Part shown: one piece after another, positions 9,947-19,178 of the stretch
Layout: each line of letters begins with the position of its first letter
How positions within the stretch are numbered: the stretch's first letter is position 1
DNA from: Symbiodinium natans
Taxonomy: Eukaryota; Sar; Dinophyceae; Suessiales; Symbiodiniaceae
DNA length: 25,975 nt
Assembly: GCA_905221605.1 (NCBI GenBank)
Contig: CAJNDS010000180.1
Location: 1,047,501 to 1,073,475, forward strand
Direction of reading: 5' to 3'
The notes under the pieces: generated by a model
Database searches by the model: none
What the model saw: the letters and a program-made list of their open reading frames with translations, nothing else
What the model was told of the DNA's origin: nothing
Position numbers and translations under genes: made by a program

Positions 9947-10460
9947 GTCGCCCTGGAAACTTTGGGTAATTGCCACCTTCTGCCCATGAACGTCCTCATT
10001 CTTTCGGTGCGGCAAAAGGCTGCGGAAGCAGAATCTGGGTCAACGGACCAAAAGCAGCTCGAAGGGCCATCCGTACTTAGTAAGTACTTAGTTGCGTAAC
10101 AGCACACTCGACCTTCAAAGAATTTGTCCGCCTGCTCAGCGTCGCTTTTCTTGGCGCCTTTTGAAGAAGGCCTCAAGAGGCACTCTCTTGTATAAGGCCC
10201 TGGATGCCATGAACACGTCAAAAGCACCTTAAGCAATCTTGCTGAACACGCTTCCAAGGCTGGAACGAGGGGTCAGGGAAGAGATGCTGCATAAATTCAC
10301 GCCAAGCCCTTTCGCTTGCCTGGCTGTGCTGCAAAAACTCAGGTGGGAATTGGCTGATCTAAATTGTGGGCCTTCGAAGGTATTGTGGCCCTTTCCGGTT
10401 CGCGTCTACACTCCAAGAGCTCATCGCTGTAGCAATGTGCGCAAGGCTGTAGAAACAGCT
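9947..10460. other. spacer upstream of the DUF4116 gene
   Basis: No convincing coding signal is seen. A short self-overlapping repeat, acttagtaagtacttag, lies at about 10075-10091. Because the DUF4116 gene runs leftwards, its promoter would be expected here. I see no TATA box; dinoflagellates rarely have one. Confidence 0.35.
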
Positions 10461-10469
10461 AGGTGCTGG

Positions 10470-11500
10470 ATGGCGCTGCAGGTGCATCACGCCACGCAAA
10501 GCCGCTTGGGCAACAACCTGCCTGGCCACTGGACGGAAGGCCAATGCTTTGAACTGAGTCCTGCGCCCAAGCCGTTCCAAACTTAGAAGTTGCACCGGCT
10601 GTGCTGAGGACATCATCTGCATTCCTTCCCAGCGGCCACGCACACCGGCTTAGAGTGGTCCAGCTGCTCGGGTAGGCCGCCTGCCACGGCAACGGCACTG
10701 GAAAGCAGTTTGCCTCAAGCGACCGGTCCGGTCGCCTTTTGGGGCCACGCCGAAGAGCAGCTGTCGCAGGACACTCCGCATGGCGTTCATCGACGCTTTC
10801 TCCTGCAAGGGTCTCTCCCTGCACCCCTGATCTCGAACAAAGACATCGCTCCTTGAGAGAGCACAAGACTAGGTGCGCGCCATGAACCAAAGCGTAGTGG
10901 CGAAGCCTTGCGGAGTGTTCGTGTTCTCCTTTACCGGAACAAGTCATCGAAAACCCGGAGGCAGCGACGCTCTGCTGAGGTTCTTCCGCTTCTCTGGGTC
11001 AACTTCGGAGGCCAGCACATCCCACTTTGTGCCTGGGCCGAGACTAAGGTGCTTGTGGCCTGGCTCGAGCCCTGAATTCAAAATCTTGAATCCTTTTTCG
11101 AATCTGCAAAGTCAAGTTTAGTTCGAAAGGATCGTGTGAAACTGACTGGTAGTGAACACGGCACGCATGGGCTTCTTTGGAAGCCAGGATCGCATATCAG
11201 CATGCCTCAAACTGGTGAGGCTGTCGGCCAGAAGCTTTGCCGAAAGCTCCTGAGAACCAGCGACGTTGCCTGTGAGAGCAAACACGGGCTGTTGACTGTC
11301 TGTTGAGTGGACACCGCATCCTCCAACATCCTCCAGCGTCGCCCAGCACCGGAAAGCATCAACAAAAACTGGCGATTCTGCATGTGGCGCACGCCTCCAA
11401 TCATGGAGTTCTTGAGAAGGTGTGGCGGGGCGGGCGTTGCCCAAACTTTCTTGGCGACCCTCACAGAGGCAACTACTTGGCTGACAAGTCCGTGCACTAA
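10470..11500 (-). CDS. unidentified multi-exon gene
   Basis: At least five coding-like blocks occur on the minus strand: about 11490-11318 (VASVRVAKKVWATPAPPHLL), about 11252-11130 (QELSAKLLADSLTSLRHADM, after the acceptor GGTTCTCAG), about 11048-10960 (GTKWDVLASEVDPEKRKNLS), 10802-10698 (EKASMNAMRSVLRQLLFGVA, after CCCTTGCAG) and about 10640-10470 (SLERLGRRTQFKALAFRP). All favour G/C in third positions and are basic, helical and Leu-rich. The order and strand suit one gene but the joins are not proven. No motif is recognised. An organelle RNA-binding helical-repeat protein would be one guess, with no specific evidence. Confidence 0.5.
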
Positions 11501-11509
11501 GCTAGCTTC

Positions 11510-12000
11510 TAGTGGTCAACAATGCGCTCCACTGCGCTTCTGATTCGGCCTCAAGCTCTGAAACCGGTCAGGCCTTCAGGGTTGCTTGGCAGCGTGCTAT
11601 GATGGTGACGGTAGGTCGCGGATTTCTCACGATTGGTGCGGAAAGACAGCTGCTTGGAAAGCCCCTGCATCGATCAATCCTCGAGCCGCAGGGCCAATAT
11701 CCACCCAGCAAGCGGTTGGAGTTTGCGGACTCTGAACATCCGAGCCAGATACAGCCATAGCAAAGCCAAGTATGCGTGGGGCGATCCATGCTATCTCACT
11801 GTAGAGCCGAGTAAAATTCGGAGCACGACAAAGCGAGACATCTGCAGCATCGGCAAAGTGCGTTGCTGATGAATGTCCACAGAAGCTCAATGTTTGGACC
11901 ATGAGGCCACGGCCGAAGATCACTAAAGGCACCTCAGACGCGCAAACGCAGGCATGGTCAATAGTTAACCACACCCAGCAGCTGATGATGCCACCCACAC
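11510..12000. other. unassigned spacer
   Basis: A 143-codon minus-strand frame at 11627-12058 is open but crosses the terminal exon of the next gene in a different frame. I cannot support it as coding. Otherwise nothing is recognised. Confidence 0.3.
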
Positions 12001-12008
12001 CCAATCTT

Positions 12009-12478
12009 TTACAATGCCGCTTGGCAAGCCCGCTTGCGCTTCCTTGGCTTTCGTCCACTCCTGTTCATGTTCCTGCTTCGGCTGGACATATCCTCCAGGT
12101 ATACTCCTGTGCGGGGTTAGGAAAACTACGGCCCGCCACGCTGACCGTGCGAGGTCTTTTTTCACAAGGGACTCGACTGCTGCCCTTTCTGCCCAGACCG
12201 TGCGACGTCTGATGCTGGGGTTTGGGGCTTCAATGCCACAAAACCACTTCGGGTTTCATGCTCCGTCTAAGTTATGTGTGCAGGTTCACGCCCCTTTTGT
12301 TAACATGTTTTTGCCTGGGCATGCATCCGGGGCCCTTTCTCTGCACTCTACAACCCCGCCCCGCCCCGACCCCCCAACTTCTTGTCTGGAACTGCTTCTG
12401 CAAAAGCGACCCGTGGCCGAGGCGAGCCGCACAGCGTCAATGGTGTTACATTGACAACTGCATCACTTTCGTCGGATA
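12009..12478 (-). CDS. unidentified gene, C-terminal exons with basic tail
   Basis: Three minus-strand blocks read in order: about 12475-12380 (DESDAVVNVTPLTLCGSPRP, then VAFAEAVPDKK), about 12215-12130 (TVWAERAAVESLVKKDLARS) and 12093-12009 (DMSSRSRNMNRSGRKPRKRK, ending in a TAA stop at 12009-12011). The last block follows an AG acceptor. The tail GRKPRKRKR is a strong nuclear-localisation-type basic cluster close to the stop, so a nuclear protein is likely. No enzymatic domain is visible. The start lies upstream and was not found. Confidence 0.45.
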
Positions 12479-12567
12479 ATCATGTAGGAGCATTTTTACC
12501 AAAATATTGTGTGCTACATCCCGATTGTATTAACGTTGACATGTCAAACCCCACCCTCGGAGAGTAG

Positions 12568-13333
12568 CAAGCCTGCAGTGAAGCCCTGCAGTGCCCGCTT
12601 CCAAAAAAAACTAAAACTTGCGGAGAGTCCCGCCGAGCCGAGTATCTTTTGAGCACAATCCCGCCAGAGAAGCCCGCAAGAGACCCGCGACAAAAGCCTG
12701 GCTGGCGGGAGTATCTGTTAATTATTGCCCGTCTGAAAACGGCAGCATGGCTCCTTCATCAAGCAGCTGTAAGGCGGGATGACCGAAGTCCAAGAGTCAA
12801 ATGGATGCTTTCTTGACCGGAGGTTCCAGCAAGGAGGCTCGGCATGTTTTGATTCTTGGTCGAATCACAAAGCTCTGGTGCCAAAAGGGCACAAGTAGCT
12901 TAATCAACCAAAAAAGCAAAAAGAACCGCAAAGATGCCCATAATGATCATCGGTCACTGCCAGCCTGAGCCTGGCACCGGGAATGGGGTGATGAAACCAC
13001 GATCTGGGTGCTCCGCATAGGAGTTGGCGCGCAGCCTGATCTGCGTGGGCTCTGCATCACTTCACCCTCTTAGCAGCTTAGCACCTCTCAAAGCCCTCGG
13101 GATTTGCGCCAACCTGATTAACTGCTAAAATTCGGGGTTGCTGCGCTCGCTGGGCATCGATGTGCAGCAGGCCAGGCGGGTTCTCCTCACACAGCGATGT
13201 GTCCCCAACCATCTAGCCTCACCTGCCTTCAGTGCTGATCATAGATCTGGAGGGCTTTGAAAGGGCGCGTGCTCCCATCAATTGCAGGCAGCGGAGTCAA
13301 AAGTGAGAACACAGCAGATCCAATAGATGCCGG
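12568..13333. promoter_or_regulatory. gene-poor spacer with CCCGC motif cluster, possible promoter region
   Basis: This is the longest stretch with no open frame of 60 codons or more. It separates the minus-strand gene at 12009-12478 from the plus-strand frames beginning at 13334. CCCGC occurs at 12629, 12660, 12673 and 12684, and its reverse complement at about 12705. The phrase gagtatct occurs at about 12640 and 12709. A run of eight A lies at about 12603. Use as a regulatory region is inference from position and motif clustering only. Confidence 0.35.
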
Positions 13334-13723
13334 ATGGGAGCAGTAAGGCCCGCGATCTGCCAGTGCTCCGTCCCGGTTCATCCGTTCACCCTCACGATTT
13401 TCCTGGATTCACAGAAGGTCTTGCGATGCGCGGGGGAAACGTTTGAAAAGCTGCCCAGCCTTTACATGTGCGTTTTTGGCTTTGACGTGGCTTTGCGCGG
13501 AAGAATCTGTGGGGGGGCGGGGGGGGGGCAGCCTTCGTCTTTTATGCTGTCTTGTCTTGTCTCTTTCTTTCAAGGCCCAGAACTAACGAGGCAACGCGAG
13601 GAGCGTGCGGCGGGAGCAATGCAAGAGCCAAAAGCGTTGGGGTTCCTTATTACTACTAACTTGTCGACCTCAGAGAACATTCCGCCGAACCCTGCCGAAA
13701 GCTCCGAGCTGCAATCCCATTAG
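13334..13723 (+). CDS. possible plus-strand exon, unidentified
   Basis: The frame starts at an ATG and runs 129 codons. The first part (FTLTIFLDSQKVLRCAGETF) has coding-like codon use. The middle crosses a G-rich run (13511-13528) and is probably intronic if the gene is real. No family is recognised. It is one of the few plus-strand candidates in the window and would be divergent to the gene at 12009-12478. Confidence 0.25.
   Translation: MGAVRPAICQCSVPVHPFTLTIFLDSQKVLRCAGETFEKLPSLYMCVFGFDVALRGRICGGAGGGQPSSFMLSCLVSFFQGPELTRQREERAAGAMQEPKALGFLITTNLSTSENIPPNPAESSELQSH
13511..13528 (+). repeat. G-rich run, possible G-quadruplex
   Basis: The plus strand has seven G, one C, then about ten G. Such runs can form four-stranded structures. 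A second G run lies at about 17844-17853. Confidence 0.6.
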
Positions 13724-13734
13724 CTTGCCGCAGA

Positions 13735-14571
13735 ATGCTAAATTCGAGGCTGCAAGACGGCGAAAGTGCGCCCTTCAGTGAAAACCACATCTTGAAGTCA
13801 GCTCGTAGTTGTTGGTACTTGCGTGCCGCACTACAACAAAAACGTCGCATACGGCATAGCCATGAAAAGACGCAAAGGGTCGTCCCTCGCGAAACCGAAT
13901 ACGCATGGCGCCACAGCAAGAGCACCCAGTATCACCCAGTGCACCTGCAGATTCGAACGGCGCCACAGCGAAAGCACCGAAAACAAGCTGTGGTTCCAAT
14001 GTCCGCGTCGCGAGCGCAAGCACAGCATGGGGAATGTGATGGACAGCTCAACAGGCCTGCGCTAGTGCCTGCAAACTCTTGTCCACATGGCTTCGGAGAA
14101 GCTGCAACCTCCCACAAGAACAAAGCAAAAACACAGGCAAGAACGCATAGTTGCAAGAATAGATCATGTTACACAGTTCGCTTCAACTGTGGCGGGAGGG
14201 CCACTTCTCCAAGTTGGGAACACCTGACATTCCAAATCGCCCCAATCTCTGAGATTACCGGCCATAACCCCAGCAATTCGTTCGTACTCCAAAGTGCATG
14301 TGGTCAATGTACAGCTCGGCTCGTTTTTTTGTGTTTCATCATTTCGGTGCCGAGATGCAACTGTGGGGCCTCAGAAGCCACGTTGCGACTGTCATGCAGA
14401 AAGCATCGCAGCGACAAGCTTCAGCTAGTGGCAGCTAGTGCAGTTGGGAGGCTCCGACAGGTCCAGCCTTGTCACGAAGCTGGAGGACCGAAATCTACTT
14501 CTGCTTACGGGACGGGCAGCGCAAGAAGCAACTTCTTGAAGTACGCAGCACCAGTGAGCTGTGCTTCATGA
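13735..14571 (+). CDS. long open frame, 278 codons, unidentified and uncertain
   Basis: This is the longest uninterrupted plus-strand frame, from ATG at 13735 to a stop at 14569-14571. The protein is rich in Arg, Lys, Gln, Ser and Cys, with no obvious fold, signal peptide or membrane anchor; a short hydrophobic stretch (LVFLCFIISV) is near residue 200. Third-position G/C preference is weak. A 52-base imperfect repeat at about 13896-13980 lies inside it and would change frame between copies, which argues against simple coding. It could be a chance frame over repeats. Confidence 0.25.
   Translation: MLNSRLQDGESAPFSENHILKSARSCWYLRAALQQKRRIRHSHEKTQRVVPRETEYAWRHSKSTQYHPVHLQIRTAPQRKHRKQAVVPMSASRAQAQHGECDGQLNRPALVPANSCPHGFGEAATSHKNKAKTQARTHSCKNRSCYTVRFNCGGRATSPSWEHLTFQIAPISEITGHNPSNSFVLQSACGQCTARLVFLCFIISVPRCNCGASEATLRLSCRKHRSDKLQLVAASAVGRLRQVQPCHEAGGPKSTSAYGTGSARSNFLKYAAPVSCAS
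13896..13980. repeat. imperfect 52-base direct repeat
   Basis: Two copies share ggcgccacagc, followed by aagcacc-like sequence, with matching positions at 13907 and 13959. Both are preceded by a cgaat/attcgaa-type segment. Confidence 0.6.
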
Positions 14572-14578
14572 CTTCATG

Positions 14579-14908
14579 TCATTTGCGACCGTTCTGAGGC
14601 ACAAACGTTATCGCCAGCACTAGATTGCCGACAGTTGCTTTGGAAACGGGTACCCCAAGAAGGTTCTCATTTGCCTCATATGGCAGACCTACACCATCTT
14701 GACACTGCCTTGTGCAAGAGCTCATGGCCTCGTCTCCACCGAGGTCGTAGATGTGCGCCAGCCTTGTGCCGACTTGTGCCATGCTTTGCTTTTTGGGAGC
14801 TGGAAAACCCAACGGCAACTTGGTCCAGCACACTTTGGAGGACGACCCCTCCGTGGCATAGCGAGCAAACTTGTAGTCCTCAGCATCCACCAAGGTAGCA
14901 CGGCTCAT
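14579..14908 (-). CDS. unidentified protein or terminal exon, 109 codons
   Basis: A minus-strand frame from ATG at 14908 (MSRATLVDAEDYKFARYATE) runs to a TGA at 14579. It has balanced amino-acid composition and natural protein texture throughout (QVGTRLAHIYDLGGDEAMS, ATVGNLVLAITFVPQNGRK), unlike the opposite-strand frame over the same bases. The frame is blocked by a stop about 30 bases upstream of the ATG, so it is either a small intronless gene or a terminal exon starting near here. I see no membrane helix or known motif. Its stop lies close to the end of the plus-strand frame at 14571, so the two would converge. Confidence 0.45.
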   Translation of the reverse strand: MSRATLVDAEDYKFARYATEGSSSKVCWTKLPLGFPAPKKQSMAQVGTRLAHIYDLGGDEAMSSCTRQCQDGVGLPYEANENLLGVPVSKATVGNLVLAITFVPQNGRK

Positions 14909-14949
14909 GCCGCTTGTCGGCGCCCATTCTCAAGCTACCGACCAAAGCA

Positions 14950-16530
14950 ACTGTTGCCTTGGGCTGGTCCTGGGAATCAAGAAGAGGTGCCTCAAACGCA
15001 CGAGAAAAAGCCCCAACATTCCCCCAGCCTTCTCATCCTTCGTGGGATTAATGAATCGGTCCACCAACGAAGTTTTGCCAGACCTTTTCGTTGCACGGGA
15101 ATCTGCCGACAGCCAACAACTACTTCACAACTCCGCATCGCATGGTCTTTCACGTGACTTGCATGTCTGTCGAGAAGCTTCTTCGATCCGCAAAAAAGGA
15201 TTGTCACGTCCTGAAGGCACAAGGAGGTATATACGCAGGGCGCGGTTCTCCTTCGTCTCGAATTCTTGAATTCTGAGGCAGTTGCGTTTGCAAACTCTTC
15301 ACCAGCAGATCTCTGACCATACTCCTTTGGGCAAACGCACAGCTACACAGGTCCGGTTGGCAACATTTGCCGACCCACTCCTCGGTTAGTCTTGCGAAGA
15401 TACCGCTTGAGAAGTCGTCGACTTCCTGCCGTGCAGCTGCACTCCTCTCATAAATTAAGAAACTCCACCTCGGTCCTTCTTCTTGACTTTGGCCATGAGC
15501 TTGCAGGCCCTGTCGCCAGCTCCGATGGCTACAGATCGTAAGACAATGGTGCTGTGCCGTGCGCCTGCTTCAGATCCGAGCAGGTCCCAAGGGACACACG
15601 ACCTCAGCCCTTAAACCTCGAGCCAGGAGAGGCAGAATGCAGGAGCTTTTGGCCTGTCTTTCATGTTTCACTGAGGAGCACCGTGGCATGAGTTGCGTAG
15701 TTGCTGCGTTCAGCGTTGCTTTGTTTCCGTGGAGCCATGTGTCAAGCCCAGGCAAAAGCTTGTGAAGGCTCCTTCAGGAGCACCTTCTGAGACTCTTGAG
15801 ATGTTGTGATTCCTCATATGAACTCTGCAGGGTCTTCCTGCAGAGTTCACGTTGAATGCCTTAAACTGCGATTACTGGCAGGGCTATATACTGTTGCTCA
15901 GCAAACACCCGAGAGTTTGCCAAGCTGCGAACCCGTCAAGAGGATCTCCGCGGTCTTTCGTGGAGAGCACTCGTGTGCATTTACAGGGAATCTGTACAAC
16001 TTCAGGCACTGTCACAACCTGCGACTCTACTGCGTGACGCGCAGCTTCTTCGAAGCGCTTGACCGTTGTCTAGGACAAGGGACTGACCTCCAAACACGTA
16101 ACTAATCGTAACTAGGTTGACTGTTGCTCGCACGACTCATGGTTGTAGGAGTCGGGTTAACAGATGGTAAGTGGTAACAACACGGCACAAGACAATTTAC
16201 AAGGTGAGCAAACAGCGAGCACAAGCCCAGAGCCTCTCAGAACCTGTGTCGCTGCGTGGCCTTCTCAGCCTGTCGCAGCGCAAACCTTAGTAGGCAGCTC
16301 AATAAGAAATTTCCGCATGCAAGCCCCAAGAGCAGGCTGCATGCATGCTCTTCATTGAATGAGCTGAATGCTCCAAGTGCATGCGGTGCCTGTGAGGCGC
16401 ACCAATGCTACTGTGATGGGCCCATGCCAGAAAACCCGGGGACGACCGCAGATCCGTGAAGAAACCAGGGAGGCAAAGCGCAGACCAGTTGAGCCATTTG
16501 ACGACACGATGCCTGCAACGAGCGGCCACC
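14950..16530. other. unassigned region
   Basis: Short open frames occur on both strands (for example 15559-15765 plus and 14992-15222 minus), but none shows a recognisable domain or consistent third-position bias. The only clear structure is the perfect hairpin at 15819-15849. Confidence 0.3.
15819..15849. repeat. perfect inverted repeat, 13-base arms, 5-base loop
   Basis: The left arm tgaactctgcagg (15819-15831) and right arm cctgcagagttca (15837-15849) are exact reverse complements around the loop gtctt. It could fold as a hairpin in RNA or DNA. There is no following T-run, so this is not a bacterial-type terminator. Confidence 0.9.
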
Positions 16531-16539
16531 TCAAACCCG

Positions 16540-17745
16540 CAAGACTCCTCATACTTCTCCTTCTTCACGAAGGCCGGCCAGTGGCACGGCCACTGGATGC
16601 TTGGGAAGCTGCGGAACCTGTACCCTGCTCTGTGCAACTCGGCGAAAAAAGAACATCAGAGCATCAGCGCTTGCATGTGCTCGGGAGTCCAATGGCAGAG
16701 ATGCTGAAGTGAGAGGCTGTGAGGCGAAACAGAGTGCAGAAGGCGAGGGCCCGACAACCCAAACGGCGACACTGGCAGCTTAAGTGCCCCATCAATGTCA
16801 AGTGCTGCAGCTCATAGGCAAGGCAAAGAGCAAAAGGGAGAGCAAAAAGCACGAGTGGGGAGAATGGTTCCTTGGCCTGACCTGCGATAGCAAAAATAAC
16901 CGAAATCTCCGACTCTCCAATTCGGAGGCCGCGTGGCTCTTTCAGCTTCCTGTAGCTGCTGATGGGATATGGCAGCTCCCGCAAGTTTTGTTCTGGCCGG
17001 ACACCAAGGAAGTTGCTAAGCATTTCCATGAGCTCCTAAGCTCGCAAAACAGCACGCTGTGTGCAACAGCTCCGTCACACCAATTTCGCCAAGCATCATT
17101 GGCATCCAAGTTCTTGATGTACGAATCAGAAATTGGCCAGACACCCAGAAGTTCCTGCTGTTTTTCATACGTGACCTAGGCCAAGCAATGTGCTTTCACC
17201 ATCAAGACTCTGCCAACTGTACGGAGCTTAAGCTCTGGGCGTTCTCAATCAACGAGAACGGCTTGTACATGTGCACCATGCCGTTCGGTCCCGTCACCAG
17301 GGACCGCAGGATCTTGAGGAACTCTAAAATGTCCTGCACCCAGCTGAGCTGCTTTGCACGTGTGGGCGTAGAAGGAAACAAAGGAATCGGTTGTTTGGTC
17401 GGGGTAGCTATGGTTGTCAGGTTTTTGTTTTGCTGTGACAGAAAAATTCGCCCAGGTTTCCGGTCGAAGCCGCGCTCGTGTCTAAACCCCGCGAGATCTT
17501 GGCCCGTCCTTTCAGAAGAAAAACCACGTTTTTTTGCAGTGCTTTGCTCAGCTGATGCTCCAAAATGTGCACTCACCTCAATGCCTTGACGCATTCCGAG
17601 TTCGAAGTGATGGCAAAAATGATGGGAATAGGAGGGGTACAACAAGCAGACAAGGATCGGGGACCTGCCCGAGCCGTTTGGAGGAGCTGCAATCCGATGC
17701 TGCGGGGGTTCCCGGCTGTGAGCCCCTCGTACAGAGACCACGCCA
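16540..17745 (-). CDS. unidentified multi-exon gene
   Basis: Minus-strand blocks read in order: about 17745-17660 (SLYEGLTAGNPRSIGLQLLQ), about 17345-17197 (DILEFLKILRSLVTGPNGMV), about 17180-17060 (PISDSYIKNLDANDAWRNWC), about 17030-16889 (PEQNLRELPYPISSYRKL, then LRIGESEISVIFAIA, ending at the donor GCAG|GTCAGG) and about 16637-16535 (FRSFPSIQWPCHWPAFVKKE). All but the first have good third-position bias. Blocks 3 and 4 both carry an LGV(W/R)P phrase (ELLGVWP, NFLGVRP), which may mark a small internal repeat. I do not recognise a family. The joins between blocks are inferred. Confidence 0.45.
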
Positions 17746-17749
17746 AAAA

Positions 17750-18500
17750 AGCACGAAAAACGCAGCCTTCCTGGGACCCCTCAAGCCCGCTCCAAGCCCG
17801 TGCTACACTGCTACAGCAAGTGACATATGTACACCCCTCCGTCGGGGGGGGGGTCCAGCCCTGCCGAGGCGGCGCGCCCAAGCGTTTACGATTTGTTTCT
17901 GCATGCATTTTGACCCTTCTGTGATTATTCGCTCTCTCTGTCTGCTTGTCCTCTTCGTCTATATGTAATTATGTCTGTCCTGCGATGTACTTCTTGGTGT
18001 TGCCCACAAGAAGAACAAAACACAAGTACCTAACAACCACAACAACTTTTTGCATTGCACTCACGGCCCGATAAGCATGTGCACGCGATCACATTGGATC
18101 GAGGTCGATTTGCTACTGGCCAGTTGTGTCTGATGTAGAGAGCACTTGTTCCGTGCGGCAGTCTGTTTGTCCACGCAGCAGGACTGCGTGTCGAAGGAGT
18201 CATGATTGGTTAGTTATCGGTGTCTGTCAGCCCGGCCCTCGGGTCAGCAGCTTCCAGCACCGAAGTGACACATTGTCCATGCTCGCCAGTTCGTACGTCA
18301 GTTGCTCTCAGCAACAACAGCAACGACAGCAACAACCATTCTCAAAACACCGAACGGCTGCAGTGGAACGCCAACGGATGATTTCGGGAAAAGACCGCAT
18401 CAAGACCACATCTTCAAATCCAGCCAGGGCTCGATGCCATCAGTACGCTCCGTGTCGATAGACGCCCTGGGCAAGATCACTCAGCATGCCGCTGCGACAA
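17750..18500. other. spacer with G run and CAA-rich stretch
   Basis: A G run lies at about 17844-17853, and a cagcaacaacagcaac-type stretch at about 18308-18335. I see no convincing gene on either strand. Confidence 0.35.
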
Positions 18501-18519
18501 CACGTGACTGTGACAACAC

Positions 18520-18612
18520 AAGAAACTTCGGAGAAACTCATGTCGAGAAGCAGCACATGCTTCAGTTGCTGCTCATCTGGCATCCGCGCGATCAGTGGAA
18601 TCAAGACCTGTG
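18520..18612 (-). CDS. single coding-like exon, unidentified
   Basis: After the acceptor CTGGCACAG the minus strand reads VLIPLIARMPDEQQLKHVLL and then LDMSFSEVSC. Codon use and helical texture look coding. It lies about 340 bases downstream of the last recognised EF-hand exon on the same strand and may be a later exon of that gene. A short duplication (tgtgccaggatgtgccaggg) sits next to it at about 18610-18630. Confidence 0.4.
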
Positions 18613-18954
18613 CCAGGATGTGCCAGGGACAAAAAGGTGTGAGAGCCACAAATAGGTCTGGAGCTGATGGTTACTGTATGATCCTTCATGCGGAGGTGGG
18701 CTTTCTTCGATGAAAACGTGAAGTCTTCCGCGGCTACTTACTTTCACGGACTTTCGCGGGGACTATGTTCGTTATCGTGTCAGTATGATTCGGATGTCAT
18801 GATTTGTGAGGGGTACAGCGACTGCAGAGTTGAGGGTTCTGGAGTGACTGGCACGTTGGTGGGTCAGTTCTGGCCGCAGTTCATCTATGCAGGCTGCTCT
18901 CGGAACCGCTGGACCACTGGACAAAGACTATCTCCTTTTCCAACTGCATGGAAA

Positions 18955-19178
18955 GCTGGCCTCTCGAAGCTCACCGCGGGTCAGCTTGTTGTCTCCATTT
19001 CCATCCGCCATGTCGAAAGCTGCCTGACAAGCCGGCATACGCTTGAATGCGCGTTCTCAAGAGCGATCAGACGTAAATAGACGCCGACTGACCCACTCAT
19101 GACCACATGTCGGCCATGGCAGTGCAGCAGCAAACCTGGATGTCTGACAGCTCTGTCATGGTGAAGTTGAGAGCTTTT
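18955..19178 (-). other. last canonical EF-hand: two exons and a GT-AG intron
   Basis: The exon at 19178-19138 ends GACATCCAG before GTTTGC. The intron ends CTTGTCAG. The next exon starts GCAGCTTTCGAC at 19023. Both borders are phase 0, and the join makes a classic incoming EF-hand helix followed by loop positions D1, N3, D5, L8 and E12. Confidence 0.75.

Noticed and set aside
15819-15849. Hairpin as a rho-independent terminator
   Set aside because: No T-run follows either arm, and the context is eukaryotic.
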